Part shown: positions 52,103 to 61,434 of the stretch, in pieces
Layout: each line of letters starts with the position of its first letter
How positions within the stretch are numbered: the stretch's first letter is position 1
NCBI RefSeq assembly: GCF_004216755.1
Contig: NZ_SGWZ01000002.1
Span: 186,001-250,000, forward strand
Direction: 5' to 3'
DNA: 64,000 nucleotides
Source of the DNA: Kerstersia gyiorum
GTDB lineage: Bacteria; Pseudomonadota; Gammaproteobacteria; Burkholderiales; Burkholderiaceae_B
Made by a program: the position numbers and the translations under genes
The notes under the pieces: model-generated
The model's input: the letters and a program-made list of their open reading frames with translations, nothing else
Told to the model about the DNA's origin: nothing
The model's database searches: none

Positions 52103-53332
52103 TCAGCCGAAGAACCAATAGCAGACGGTGATGGCGGCGATCACGCCGGCCAGGTCGGCGACCAGCGCGCATCCCACGGCGTGGCGGGCGCGCTGGATGC
52201 CGACTGATCCGAAATAGACGGCCAGCACGTAGAACGTGGTTTCCGTGCTGCCCTGCACCGTGGCTGCCAGTAGCGCCTGGAAACTGTCCACGCCGAAGTG
52301 CTGCATGGTTTCCAGCATCATGGCGCGTGCGGCACTGCCTGAAAAAGGTTTGGTCAGTGCCGTCGGCAGCGCGTCCACGAAGCGGGTATCCATGCCGGCT
52401 GCGGCAACCAGGTAGCGTATGCCATCGAGCAGATAATCCAGGGCGCCGGAGGCGCGCAGCACGCCGATGGCACACAGCATGGCGACCAGATAGGGCAGGA
52501 GGTTGCGGGCGACCTCGAAGCCTTCCTTGGCGCCATCGACGAAGGCATCGTAGACCGGGACCTTGCGCCAGGCGCCTACAGCGACAAACATCACGATCAC
52601 GCCGAATAGTGTCAGGTTGCCCGCCAGCGAGGACAGGGCCGCAAGCGCGGTTGCCGACAGGGTCAGCGAAAAGGCCATGATGCCGCCCAGAATGATGCCT
52701 ATGGCGGCGAACCAGAGCAGCACGACCGGGTCATGCAGCTTCAGGCGCTGCATCCATGCCACCGATAGCAGCGCCGCCAGTGTCGAGGCGCTGGTCGCCA
52801 GCAAAATGGGCAGGAAAATCAGGGTAGGGTCGGGCGCGCCCTGCTGTGCACGGAACATGAACAGCGTGACGGGCAGCAGCGTCAGCGAGGAAGCATTCAA
52901 CGTCAGGAACAGGATCTGCGCGTTGGTGGCGGTATCCGGACGCGGGTTGAGCGTCTGCAGCTCGCGCATGGCTTTCAGACCGATGGGAGTGGCGGCATTG
53001 TCCAGGCCCAGGCCATTGGCAGCGAAGTTCATCGTGATCAAGCCGATGGCGGGATGGCCGCGTGGCACATCCGGCATCAGCCGGGCGAACAGCGGGCCCA
53101 GCAGCACGGCCAGTTTTTCGATCAGCCCGGCGCGCTCGGCAATGCGCAGGAAGCCCATCCATAGCGTCAGCGTGCCGAACAGCACGATCATGATGCTGAC
53201 CGAGGTTTCCGCCATCGTGAACAGGCTTTTGACCAGTGCGGAAAAAACTTCCGCATCCCCGTAGGCCAGCCAGCGTATCCCGGCGGCCAGGGCGGCGATG
53301 AGGAAGAAGGCTAACCAGAGGATGTTCAGCAT
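52103..53332 (-). CDS. SpmA/SpmB-type nucleoside recognition membrane protein
   Basis: A 409-residue integral membrane protein with about 9-10 helices and two nucleoside-recognition (Gate) domains, as if SpmA and SpmB of spore formers were fused. First-half landmarks are LFGTLTLWMGFLRIAERAGL and IGLITMNFAANGLGLDNAATPIGL split by short loops; the second half has LPTALTKPFSGSAARAMMLETM and QGSTETTFYVLAVYFGSVGI. Such proteins occur in non-sporulating Betaproteobacteria, where their role is unknown. Transport or sensing of a small molecule is possible. Convergent with rsmA. Confidence 0.85.
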   Translation of the reverse strand: MLNILWLAFFLIAALAAGIRWLAYGDAEVFSALVKSLFTMAETSVSIMIVLFGTLTLWMGFLRIAERAGLIEKLAVLLGPLFARLMPDVPRGHPAIGLITMNFAANGLGLDNAATPIGLKAMRELQTLNPRPDTATNAQILFLTLNASSLTLLPVTLFMFRAQQGAPDPTLIFLPILLATSASTLAALLSVAWMQRLKLHDPVVLLWFAAIGIILGGIMAFSLTLSATALAALSSLAGNLTLFGVIVMFVAVGAWRKVPVYDAFVDGAKEGFEVARNLLPYLVAMLCAIGVLRASGALDYLLDGIRYLVAAAGMDTRFVDALPTALTKPFSGSAARAMMLETMQHFGVDSFQALLAATVQGSTETTFYVLAVYFGSVGIQRARHAVGCALVADLAGVIAAITVCYWFFG

Positions 53333-53359
53333 GGCGGCAAGGGGCGGGGGCGGGCCCGG

Positions 53360-54307
53360 CTACAGAACCGGGATGTCGCCAGGATGATGGGAGCGCAGCG
53401 CGGCGCGGGCTTGCTCATAGTCGGGAATGATGCGGCCGACTTCGTTCCAGAAGTCAGGGCCGTGGTTCATCTCCCGCAAGTGTGCCAGTTCGTGTGCGAT
53501 GACGTAGTCAATGATGGCAGGCGAAAAATGGATCAGGCGCCAGTTCAGCATGATGCGCCCGTCGCTGGTGCAGGAGCCCCAGCGCGTGCGCGCTGCGGAA
53601 AGGCGCAGGCTGCGCACCGTCAGGCCATGCTGCGTGGCCATGTGTTGCAGCCGCTGCTGGAACTGCAGCGCAGCCTGTCGTTGCAGCCAGGCTTCGGTGA
53701 TTTCACGGATACGCGAGCTTTCGGCATCCATCGGCAGGCTGAGATGCAGGATATCGCCAGCCTCGGGGCAACAGGGGTCGCCCTGGTAGGATTGCTGGCC
53801 CTGGGCACCCACGCTGGGCGCGGCCCCCAGTGCCAGGCGTATGCCGACACCAAGAAACGGGAACTCGCCACCATGCTGCCAGCGGGTATGGGCCATGGAA
53901 AGCTGTGTGCGCCTGTTCTGCCATGCTTCCAGCTTGGTCACGATCCAGCGGGTCTTCTGACGCACGGCATCGTCTATCTGGGCTTGGCTGGCCCAGGCGG
54001 GCGCCGTCACGCGCAAGCCATCGTCGCTGATGAGAAAGCCGATGGTACGCCGGCGTGAACGCATCAGGGTATAGCCCAGGCGTTGCATGCCGGACAGCGT
54101 TTCACGCCATTGGGCGCCCGGTGGCAGTTGCGCGGGACGATCCATGACGAGGCGGCCGGGCTGCTGCTGCAGGAAGCCGCCGGTGGCAGCCGGCGGCAAG
54201 GCCTGCTGCCCGGCAGGCACGACGGGTGCGGCTGGGGTCGCGCCATGCGTCGGGATGGACTGGGTAGGCGCGAACAAATCGCCTTGGAGAGGTGACGAAC
54301 GAGGCAT
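53360..54307 (-). CDS. YgjP/WLM-type metallopeptidase-like protein
   Basis: A 315-residue protein whose C-terminal half is a DUF45/YgjP-type zinc peptidase: HELAHLREMNHGPDFW carries the HExxH-like zinc helix, and LRLSAARTRWGSCTSDGRIMLNWRL is the family block. The first 70 residues are Pro/Ala/Gln-rich and probably disordered. The ATG at 54307 leads directly into that tail. It lies 15 bases after plsC on the same strand in a tight gene block. Family members may cleave or bind proteins; substrate unknown. Confidence 0.88.
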   Translation of the reverse strand: MPRSSPLQGDLFAPTQSIPTHGATPAAPVVPAGQQALPPAATGGFLQQQPGRLVMDRPAQLPPGAQWRETLSGMQRLGYTLMRSRRRTIGFLISDDGLRVTAPAWASQAQIDDAVRQKTRWIVTKLEAWQNRRTQLSMAHTRWQHGGEFPFLGVGIRLALGAAPSVGAQGQQSYQGDPCCPEAGDILHLSLPMDAESSRIREITEAWLQRQAALQFQQRLQHMATQHGLTVRSLRLSAARTRWGSCTSDGRIMLNWRLIHFSPAIIDYVIAHELAHLREMNHGPDFWNEVGRIIPDYEQARAALRSHHPGDIPVL

Positions 54308-54322
54308 GACCAGGAGTGTATT

Positions 54323-55063
54323 TCACGCGGCCTGGGATGAGCCAGGGTAACGCTGCGGACTGATGCGGCGCATTTCCGCTTCGATCCAGGCCTCGACACG
54401 GGCGTTGAGTTCGGCGCTGTCCAGGCCTGTGGATTCAATGACGGGCCCGATGGATACCGTCACCAGTCCGGGAGACTTGAGAAACGAATTGCGCGGCCAG
54501 CATTCGCCGGCATTGAGTGCGACCGGAATCACCGGGACGCCGGCTTCCACGGCCAGCCTGGCGCCGCCCATCTTGTAGCGGCGGCGCTGGCCCGGCGGCA
54601 CGCGCGTACCTTCCGGGAACAGCAGCGGCCAGCGGCCTTCGGCCAGGCGTTCGCGGCCCACGCTCAGCACCTGGCTGAAGGCGTCCTGGCCTTGCTTGCG
54701 GTCGATGGGAATCATGCGCAGCAGTGCCAGGCCCCAGCCGAAGAAAGGAACGAAATGCAGTTCTTTCTTGTAGACGTAGCAAACCTGCCGCGGCATCTTG
54801 GACGGAAAGAACAGGGTTTCCCAGGCGGACTGATGCTTGGAAAGAATCACTGCCGGGCCGTCAGGCAGGTTTTCCTGGCCCTGGATTTGCCAGCGGATGC
54901 CGCAGATGGCACGCGCACCCCAGAGCGCCAGGCTCGCCCAACCGACCGTCAGGCGGTAGCGCAATCCACGCGGGAGCGGCGACCAGAGCAGGCAGGCAAA
55001 GGCATAGGGAATAACAGTGACAGTCAGGAAGACTGCATAGATCAAGGAGCGTAGCCAGATCAT
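54323..55063 (-). CDS. plsC: 1-acyl-sn-glycerol-3-phosphate acyltransferase
   Basis: A 246-residue inner-membrane acyltransferase making phosphatidic acid. An N-terminal hydrophobic anchor (LRSLIYAVFLTVTVIPYAFACLL) is followed by the HX4E-type catalytic motif in SKHQSAWETLFF. In this group the usual aspartate is glutamate, as is common in Betaproteobacteria. The FPEGTR substrate-binding motif and VPVIPVALNAG follow. ATGA overlap with gmhB couples the two. It belongs to the glyQ-glyS-gmhB-plsC block, a conserved Bordetella-type order. Confidence 0.93.
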   Translation of the reverse strand: MIWLRSLIYAVFLTVTVIPYAFACLLWSPLPRGLRYRLTVGWASLALWGARAICGIRWQIQGQENLPDGPAVILSKHQSAWETLFFPSKMPRQVCYVYKKELHFVPFFGWGLALLRMIPIDRKQGQDAFSQVLSVGRERLAEGRWPLLFPEGTRVPPGQRRRYKMGGARLAVEAGVPVIPVALNAGECWPRNSFLKSPGLVTVSIGPVIESTGLDSAELNARVEAWIEAEMRRISPQRYPGSSQAA

Positions 55064-55611
55064 GGAGTGTCTTGTTCGGCAAGCAAGGTATCGACGATAG
55101 CAGCCAGATTATCGCCAATGCGGGTTCCCGGTGGCAGCAGGTTGCTGCCACCGGCGGTGGCAGCGCCGTTGCCGGTGCGTGCCAGCCAGGGCTGGGCGTC
55201 CACTGCCGCAGCGGCCTGCAGGTCGCGCAAGGAATCACCGACGACCGGCACGCCTGCCAGCGGGATGTCGAAGCGGCGGCCGATATCCTGCAGCAGGCCC
55301 GGTGCGGGCTTGCGGCAGCGGCAGCCGTCTTCGGGACCGTGGGGGCAGACGAAAATGGCATCCACCGAGCCGCCCAGCGCTGCCAGGGCACGCCGCATCT
55401 TGGCGTGCATGGCGTTGAGGGTTTCCATGTCGAACAGGCCGCGTGCCAGCCCGGACTGGTTGGTTGCGATGGCGATGCGCCAGCCTGATTGCGACAGGCG
55501 CGCCATGGCTTCGAGGCTGCCGGGCAGCGGCAGCCATTCGTCTGGCGATTTGACGAAGGCCTTGCTGTCCTGGTTGATGACGCCGTCGCGGTCGAGGATG
55601 ATCAGTTTCAC
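55060..55611 (-). CDS. gmhB: D-glycero-beta-D-manno-heptose 1,7-bisphosphate 7-phosphatase
   Basis: A 183-residue HAD phosphatase in the ADP-heptose pathway that feeds LPS core synthesis. The HAD nucleophile motif DRDGVIN, the ATNQSGLARGLF substrate loop, and the zinc-binding CPHGPEDGCRCRKP cysteines are all family-specific. It overlaps glyS (ATGA) upstream and plsC downstream, so all three are translationally coupled on the minus strand. Confidence 0.94.
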   Translation of the reverse strand: MKLIILDRDGVINQDSKAFVKSPDEWLPLPGSLEAMARLSQSGWRIAIATNQSGLARGLFDMETLNAMHAKMRRALAALGGSVDAIFVCPHGPEDGCRCRKPAPGLLQDIGRRFDIPLAGVPVVGDSLRDLQAAAAVDAQPWLARTGNGAATAGGSNLLPPGTRIGDNLAAIVDTLLAEQDTP

Positions 55612-57752
55612 TGTGCCAGCCGGGAAAGGTCGGCCACCTGGTTCATGAGATTGTGCAGACGCGCCAGCAGCGCGAGCCGGTTGGCGCGCACGGCAGGATC
55701 ATCGGCCATGACCATGATGTCGTTGAAGAAAGTATCGACGGCAGCACGGGCCTGGGCCAGCGTGCTCAGCGCAGCGGCGAAGTCACCCGCGGCGAACTGC
55801 TTGGCCACCGGATCCGAAAGGGCGTCGATGGTGCTGGCCAGCGCCTGTTCGGCAGGTTCGGTCAGCAGCGCCGGGTTCAGCGGCGTGTCGGCGCGTTCTG
55901 CCTTCTTCAGCAGGTTGCCGATGCGCTTGTTGGCGGCAGCCAGGCTGGCGGCTTCCGGCAGTTGCGTGAACTGGGCAACGGCGGCAACCCGGGCGCCGAC
56001 CTGGTGCAGGGGCGGATGCGTCGCCAGGACGGCATCCACGACACTGCGGTCATGTTCCTGGGTGAGCTGGTTGCGCAGGCGCTCGTAGACGAAGGTTTCG
56101 ATCTCGGGCAGCACGCTGGCCGGAATACGGTCGGCCGGGAAACTTTCCAGACTCTGGCGCAGCAGGGCGCCCAGGGTCAGCGCGCCGCTTTCGCGCACCG
56201 ACAGCCAGCCACCGGCAGTCAGTTGTTCGAAGGCGCTGATCAGGCCTTGTGCGGCGCGGCGCAGACCGAAGGGGTCGCGTTCGCCGGTTGGTGCCAGGCC
56301 TATGCCCCAGATGCCGACCAGGGTTTCGACCCGATCCGCGATGAACAGGATGGCAGCGGCAACATTGTCTGCCGATACCGGCTGTTCCAGGCGGATGCGG
56401 TACTGTTCGCGCAGTGCACGCGCCACGGTGGCCGGTTCGCCGTCGCCTTCGGCATAGTAGGCGCCCATCACGCCTTGCAGTTCCGGGAATTCGCCCACCA
56501 TGTTGGTGGTGAGGTCGGCCTTGGCGAGCAGGGCGGCGCGGTCGGCGTCTGCCACCGGTGCACCCAGGGTTTCGGCCAGCCAGCGGGACAGCGTCCGCAC
56601 GCGCTCGACGCGTTCAAGCTGGGTGCCCAGCTTGTTGTGATAGACGATACTTTCCAGTTGCGGAACGCGCGCGGCCAGCGGCGTCTTGCGGTCGGTCTGG
56701 AAGAAGAACTCGGCGTCTGCCAGGCGCGGCCGCACTACGCGCTGGTTGCCTTCGACGATGTGGCGCGGGTCCTGCGTCAGCATGTTGCTGACAATCAGGA
56801 AGCGGTGCGTCAGCTTGCCGCTTTCGGGGTGGAAGAGCGGGAAGTATTTCTGGTTCAGGCGCATGGTGAGGATCAGGCATTCCTGCGGTACGGCCAGGAA
56901 GCGTTCCTCGAATTCACCGACATAAACCACCGGATACTCCACCAGCGCAGTGACTTCCTCTAGCAGCGCGGCCACTTCGGGGTCCTCGTCGCCCAGCGAG
57001 GCATTCAGGCGTGCCGCCTGATCCCGCAGCTGGCCGTCGATCAGGGCGCGGCGTTCATCGAAGGACACCAGCACCTTGCCGTTTTCCGCCATCAGCGCAA
57101 CATAATCGCCCGCAGCAGGCAGATCGAAAGGTTCAGGTGCCAGGAAACGATGGCCGTGCAATTGGCGGCCAGCTTGCAGGCCCAGCGCCTGTACCGGCAC
57201 GATGTCGCTGCCATGCAGGGCTACCAGGCCATGGGCCGGACGGACGAACTTGACGGAAGTGACTCCATCGGCCAACTGGTAACGCATGACCTTGGGAATC
57301 GGCAGGTGCGTCAGCGCGGCATCCAGCGCCTGCTGCAGGCCATGGGCGAGCGCGGCACCGGCTGCCTTGCCATTGGCAACCAGGTATTCCTGCTTGCCGT
57401 CGGATTCACGCGCCAGGGCGGCGACGTCCAGGTGTTCCAGGCCCTTGGCCGCCAGCTTTTTCAGCAGCGCCGGGGTCGCGGCGCCATTGGCGTCCAGGCC
57501 GATTTTCACCGGCATCAGTTTTTCGGAAAACTCGCGGTCGGGCGCTTGCGCCAGCACGGCGGGCAGGAACGCACCCAGGCGGCGGGGCGTGGCATAGGGC
57601 GTGGCGGCCGCGTCGCCGGCGACCAGGCCGGCTTGCCGGAGTTCGGCTTCGAGACGCTCGGCAAAGGCAATGCCCAGTCGGCGCAAGGCCTTGGGTGGTA
57701 GTTCCTCGGTGAAGAGTTCGACCAGCAGCGGTGCGGTATTGGCCTGGCTCAT
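55608..57752 (-). CDS. glyS: Glycine--tRNA ligase beta subunit
   Basis: A 714-residue beta subunit of the bacterial alpha2beta2 glycyl-tRNA synthetase, needed with GlyQ to charge tRNA-Gly. The opening LLVELFTEELPPKALRRLG is the family start. A central block PQECLILTMRLNQKYFPLF follows, with LTTNMVGEFPELQGVMGAYYA and the C-terminal anticodon-binding region after VNNIMVMA-like FNDIMVMADDPAVRANRLALL. It overlaps both glyQ and gmhB by four bases. Confidence 0.96.
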   Translation of the reverse strand: MSQANTAPLLVELFTEELPPKALRRLGIAFAERLEAELRQAGLVAGDAAATPYATPRRLGAFLPAVLAQAPDREFSEKLMPVKIGLDANGAATPALLKKLAAKGLEHLDVAALARESDGKQEYLVANGKAAGAALAHGLQQALDAALTHLPIPKVMRYQLADGVTSVKFVRPAHGLVALHGSDIVPVQALGLQAGRQLHGHRFLAPEPFDLPAAGDYVALMAENGKVLVSFDERRALIDGQLRDQAARLNASLGDEDPEVAALLEEVTALVEYPVVYVGEFEERFLAVPQECLILTMRLNQKYFPLFHPESGKLTHRFLIVSNMLTQDPRHIVEGNQRVVRPRLADAEFFFQTDRKTPLAARVPQLESIVYHNKLGTQLERVERVRTLSRWLAETLGAPVADADRAALLAKADLTTNMVGEFPELQGVMGAYYAEGDGEPATVARALREQYRIRLEQPVSADNVAAAILFIADRVETLVGIWGIGLAPTGERDPFGLRRAAQGLISAFEQLTAGGWLSVRESGALTLGALLRQSLESFPADRIPASVLPEIETFVYERLRNQLTQEHDRSVVDAVLATHPPLHQVGARVAAVAQFTQLPEAASLAAANKRIGNLLKKAERADTPLNPALLTEPAEQALASTIDALSDPVAKQFAAGDFAAALSTLAQARAAVDTFFNDIMVMADDPAVRANRLALLARLHNLMNQVADLSRLAQ

Positions 57753-58654
57753 GCCTGCACCTCCTTGTTGGCCAGCATCGGGAAGCCGAGCTTTTCGCGG
57801 GATTCGTAGTAGGCCTGGGCCACGCTGCGCGACAGGTTGCGGATGCGGCCGATATAGGCGGCGCGTTCGGTCACGCTGATGGCGCCACGGGCGTCGAGCA
57901 TGTTGAAAGTGTGCGCCGCCTTCAGCACGTTTTCGTAGGCGGGCAGCGCCAGGGGCACGGCGATCATGCGCTTGGCCTCGTTTTCGTAGTCGTTGAAATG
58001 CGCGAACAGCATGTCGGTGCTGGCGTGTTCGAAGTTGTAGGTGGATTGCTCCACTTCATTCTGGTGGAAGACGTCACGGTAGAGCACGCGGCCGCCGCCG
58101 GCGCCGCCTTCGGTCCAGACCAGGTCATAGACGCTTTCCACGCCTTGCAGGTACATGGCCAGGCGTTCCAGGCCGTAGGTGATTTCACCGGTGGCCGGCG
58201 TGCAGTCGATGCCGCCTACTTGCTGGAAGTAGGTGAACTGGGTGACTTCCATGCCGTTGAGCCAGACTTCCCAGCCCAGGCCCCAGGCGCCCAGCGTGGG
58301 GTTTTCCCAGTCGTCTTCGACGAAGCGGATGTCATGCACGGTTGGGTCGATGCCCAGCGTCTTGAGAGAACCGATATACAGGTCGAGGATATCGGGTGGC
58401 GCGGGCTTGAGCACGACTTGGTACTGGTAGTAATGCTGCAGGCGGTTGGGGTTTTCGCCATAGCGGCCATCCTTGGGCCGGCGCGAAGGCTGCACATAGG
58501 CAGCGCGCCAGGGCTCCGGGCCGATGGCGCGCAGGAAGGTCGCGGTGTGCGAGGTGCCTGCGCCGACTTCCATGTCGTACGGCTGCAGCAGCGCGCAGCC
58601 TTGTTTGTCCCAGTATTCCTGGAGCCTGAGGATGATTTGCTGGAAAGTGAGCAT
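57749..58654 (-). CDS. glyQ: Glycine--tRNA ligase alpha subunit
   Basis: A 301-residue alpha subunit. The class II synthetase core opens LTFQQIILRLQEYWDKQGCAL and contains QPYDMEVGAGTSHTATFLRA, then YVQPSRRPKDGRYGENPNRL with the catalytic Arg, and VFHQNEVEQSTYNFEH. The length is normal. It heads the glyQ-glyS-gmhB-plsC unit on the minus strand. The 131-base spacer before it (toward folK) has an imperfect GC hairpin that may separate it from the upstream operon. Confidence 0.97.
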   Translation of the reverse strand: MLTFQQIILRLQEYWDKQGCALLQPYDMEVGAGTSHTATFLRAIGPEPWRAAYVQPSRRPKDGRYGENPNRLQHYYQYQVVLKPAPPDILDLYIGSLKTLGIDPTVHDIRFVEDDWENPTLGAWGLGWEVWLNGMEVTQFTYFQQVGGIDCTPATGEITYGLERLAMYLQGVESVYDLVWTEGGAGGGRVLYRDVFHQNEVEQSTYNFEHASTDMLFAHFNDYENEAKRMIAVPLALPAYENVLKAAHTFNMLDARGAISVTERAAYIGRIRNLSRSVAQAYYESREKLGFPMLANKEVQA

Positions 58655-58785
58655 GTGTAATGAAGGTCGGACAGAGGCGCCGCCAGCCCCGTTGGCGCGG
58701 CGCGGTAATCGTTGATTTTAACTGTTGTGGCGGTTTGCTGCGGGCTGGCGCAGGCTCAGGGCTGATATCCCACGCATGCGTCCGC

Positions 58786-59334
58786 TCATGAGGCCGTATC
58801 CGGCTCGTTTGCCGGCGGTGCTGCATCCGTGGCAACACGCTCGATCCGCTGGTCGCCACAGGCATCCCGCCAGGCCTGCAGGGCCGCCAGGGAAACCGCG
58901 CCGGGAACGGCGGTAGAGGACGCATCCGCCAGGAACACGTCCAGCAAGGGCGTGAGCGCGAAAGCGCGCTGGTGCATGCGCGGGTGCGGCAGCGTCAGGC
59001 GTGGATGGGACAGCGGCTGGTTGTCATACAGCAATATGTCCAGGTCCAGCGTGCGGGGCGCATTGCGATAGGGCCGTTCGCGGCCGTGCTTATTTTCCAG
59101 CGCCTGCAGAACATCCAGCAATGCCAGCGGCGCCAGCCGGGTGTGCAGGCGGACGGCGGCATTGACGAAGTCCGGGCCGCCGGCATCGACTGGGGCAGTG
59201 CGGTAGAACGGCGAAACTTCCAGTGCGGCGATATCGGGATGGGCTGCCAGCTCCGCCAGCGTCAGGCGCAGGGTTGCCTGGGCATCCCCCAGGTTGGCGC
59301 CCAGGCCGACATAGGCACAATGCAAGGTATCCAT
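58786..59334 (-). CDS. folK: Dihydropteridine pyrophosphokinase FolK
   Basis: A 182-residue kinase that pyrophosphorylates 6-hydroxymethyldihydropterin for folate synthesis. Family landmarks are YVGLGANLGDAQATLR at the start, ALENKHGRERPYRNAPRTLDLDILLYD with the catalytic Arg/Asp, and LPHPRMHQRAFALTPL. A tail of about 40 residues past PLLDV is extra. It is the last gene of the hda-HAD-pcnB-folK run, only 11 bases after pcnB. Confidence 0.94.
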   Translation of the reverse strand: MDTLHCAYVGLGANLGDAQATLRLTLAELAAHPDIAALEVSPFYRTAPVDAGGPDFVNAAVRLHTRLAPLALLDVLQALENKHGRERPYRNAPRTLDLDILLYDNQPLSHPRLTLPHPRMHQRAFALTPLLDVFLADASSTAVPGAVSLAALQAWRDACGDQRIERVATDAAPPANEPDTAS

Positions 59335-59345
59335 GCGATCTCGGC

Positions 59346-60719
59346 CTAGGCGGCGTTATCGGGTGGATTGCTGGAAGGGCGGGCATTGCTGGGACGGCGG
59401 CGGCGCCGGCGCGGCTTGCGCGCGGCTGGAGCATCGCCGTCGGTATCGCGCGGCAGTTGCGCGAGGCCGTCTATCATTTCCGCACGCAGGCTGTCATCGG
59501 CGTTGGCCAGGTCCATCCACCATTGTGCGTCTACGCTGTCGATCTCGCCGGCCGCAGCGCGCAGTTGCAGGAAGTCGCAGGCAGCGCGGAAGCGGGGTTG
59601 TTCGACCAGGCGCCAGACGGCGCGGCCCGGACGGCGTACCAGGCGCGGCTGCATGAACCAGATGTCGCGCATGTCGGCCGTGAAGCGACGCTGGATGGCC
59701 AGCTTGCCGGTTTGCTCTTCCAGGACGGAATCCGCGGCCTGGACCAGCGCTGGAATGCGATGTTCGCCGCGCGTTTCCAGTTCATGCCAGCGCGAAGCCA
59801 CCTGCTGCCACAGCAGGGCGGCAAAGAGGAAACTGGGGCTGACGGTCTTGCCGGTGCGTACCCGAGCGTCGGTGCGTTCCAGCGCCAGGGTCACGAAGCG
59901 CTTGCCGTCGGGCTGTTCCAGCACCACGTCCAGCAGCGGCAGCAAACCCTTGTGCAGGCCGGCGCTGCGCAGTTGCTGCAGGCAGTCCATGGCGTGGCCG
60001 CAGGTCAGCAGTTTGAGCATTTCGTCGAACAGTCGCGATGCCGGGACGTTCTCGATCAGTGCGGCCAGGCCGGAGATCGGCGCCTGGGTGGCGTCGTCTA
60101 TCCTGCCGCTGATCTTGGCGGCGAAGCGCACTGCGCGCAGCATGCGCACGGGGTCTTCGCGGTAGCGCGTGGCCGGGTCGCCGATCATGCGGATGACGCG
60201 CTGCTTCAGGTCTTCGACACCATTGTGGTAGTCGATGACGGTCTGCGTCAGCGGGTCGTAGTACAGCGCGTTCATGGTGAAGTCGCGCCGCACGGCATCC
60301 TGTTCCTGGTTGCCGAACACGTTGTCGCGCAGGATGCGGCCGTGCTCGTCGGTTTCCTGTTCGCCGCTGGACGGCGCGCGGAAGGTCGAGGTTTCGATGA
60401 TTTCGCGGCCGAAGACGACGTGGACCAGCTGGAACCGGCGGCCGATGATGCGGGCGCGGCGGAACAGCGGGCGGATCTGCTCGGGCGTGGCGTTGGTAGC
60501 CACATCGAAATCCTTGGGCTCCAGCCCGAGGATCAGGTCGCGGACGGCACCACCCACGATATAGGCGTCATAGCCTTGATGGCGCAGCGTTTCGCAGACC
60601 TTGACGGCGTTGCGCGAGACGTGGCGCGGGTCTATGCCGTGTCGTTCCACCGGGATGCGGGCTGGCCCGGTTGGGCGGCGCAGCCGGCTCACGAAGCGTT
60701 TGATGGTTTCTGTGATCAT
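59346..60719 (-). CDS. pcnB: Poly(A) polymerase I
   Basis: A 457-residue class II nucleotidyltransferase that adds poly(A) tails to RNA 3' ends and speeds decay. Catalytic HQGYDAYIVGGAVRDLILGL (GGxVRD) is followed by PKDFDVATNATPEQI with the metal-binding DxD. The RRDFTMNALYYD and RYREDPVRMLRAVRFAAK motifs come next. The ATG at 60719 gives the normal short basic N-terminus. The C-terminal 40 residues are Arg/Pro-rich, typical for RNA binding. Eight bases separate it from the HAD gene. Confidence 0.95.
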   Translation of the reverse strand: MITETIKRFVSRLRRPTGPARIPVERHGIDPRHVSRNAVKVCETLRHQGYDAYIVGGAVRDLILGLEPKDFDVATNATPEQIRPLFRRARIIGRRFQLVHVVFGREIIETSTFRAPSSGEQETDEHGRILRDNVFGNQEQDAVRRDFTMNALYYDPLTQTVIDYHNGVEDLKQRVIRMIGDPATRYREDPVRMLRAVRFAAKISGRIDDATQAPISGLAALIENVPASRLFDEMLKLLTCGHAMDCLQQLRSAGLHKGLLPLLDVVLEQPDGKRFVTLALERTDARVRTGKTVSPSFLFAALLWQQVASRWHELETRGEHRIPALVQAADSVLEEQTGKLAIQRRFTADMRDIWFMQPRLVRRPGRAVWRLVEQPRFRAACDFLQLRAAAGEIDSVDAQWWMDLANADDSLRAEMIDGLAQLPRDTDGDAPAARKPRRRRRRPSNARPSSNPPDNAA

Positions 60720-60726
60720 GCGTTTA

Positions 60727-61434
60727 TCAGGATTTCTGGTCCGCCAATTGCGAGAACAGGTCGATGATGCGCCACTTGCGATCGGTGGCGATACGGCGCA
60801 GTTCGTCGCTGGGGTTGGCGGCGACAGGATGAGAAACAACTTCCAGCAGCGGCAGGTCGTTCATCGAGTCGCTGTAGAACCAGGTTTCCGGATAGTCTGC
60901 CAGGCTTTGGCCGAGCGTGGCCAGCCATTGCTGGACACGGGTGATCTTGCCTTCGCGGAAGCTCGGGGTGCCGAGGATGCGGCCGGTATAGCGTCCGCCG
61001 ATGTATTCGGCTTCGGTCGCCACCAGGTGCTGCACGCCCAGGGCGCGGGCGATGGGGGCGGTCACGAAGCTGTTGGTGGCGGTGACGATAGCAACCAGGT
61101 CGCCGGCTTCCAGGTGGCCGCGCACCAGCGCCAGCGCATTGGGCTGGATCGCGGGCCAGATCATTTCGCGCATGAAGTCTTCATGCCAGCGGGCCAGGTC
61201 GGTGGGGTTGTGCGGGGACAGCAGTCCCAGCATGAATTCGGCCGATTGCTCGGCCGTCAGGTTGCCCTCGTTGTAGCGCACCATCAGGTCCTCGTTGCGC
61301 TGGCGGGCGATCTCGGGATCGCCGGCGCGCCCGGTGCGTGCCAGGAATTCGGCCCATTGGTAGTCGCTGTCGAGCGGCAGCAGGGTGTGGTCCAGGTCGA
61401 ACAGGGCAAGGCGTGTCGGTGAGTTGGGCTTCAT
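60727..61434 (-). CDS. HAD-IB family phosphatase (SerB/CicA-like)
   Basis: A 235-residue HAD-superfamily hydrolase of subfamily IB. The nucleophile motif FDLDHTLLPLDSDYQW, the second motif IVTATNSFVTAPIA and the metal-binding YSDSMNDLPLL are all present. It resembles the phosphoserine-phosphatase-like proteins found near hda and pcnB in Betaproteobacteria. Substrate unknown. It overlaps hda by four bases (ATGA) and precedes pcnB by eight. Confidence 0.9.
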   Translation of the reverse strand: MKPNSPTRLALFDLDHTLLPLDSDYQWAEFLARTGRAGDPEIARQRNEDLMVRYNEGNLTAEQSAEFMLGLLSPHNPTDLARWHEDFMREMIWPAIQPNALALVRGHLEAGDLVAIVTATNSFVTAPIARALGVQHLVATEAEYIGGRYTGRILGTPSFREGKITRVQQWLATLGQSLADYPETWFYSDSMNDLPLLEVVSHPVAANPSDELRRIATDRKWRIIDLFSQLADQKS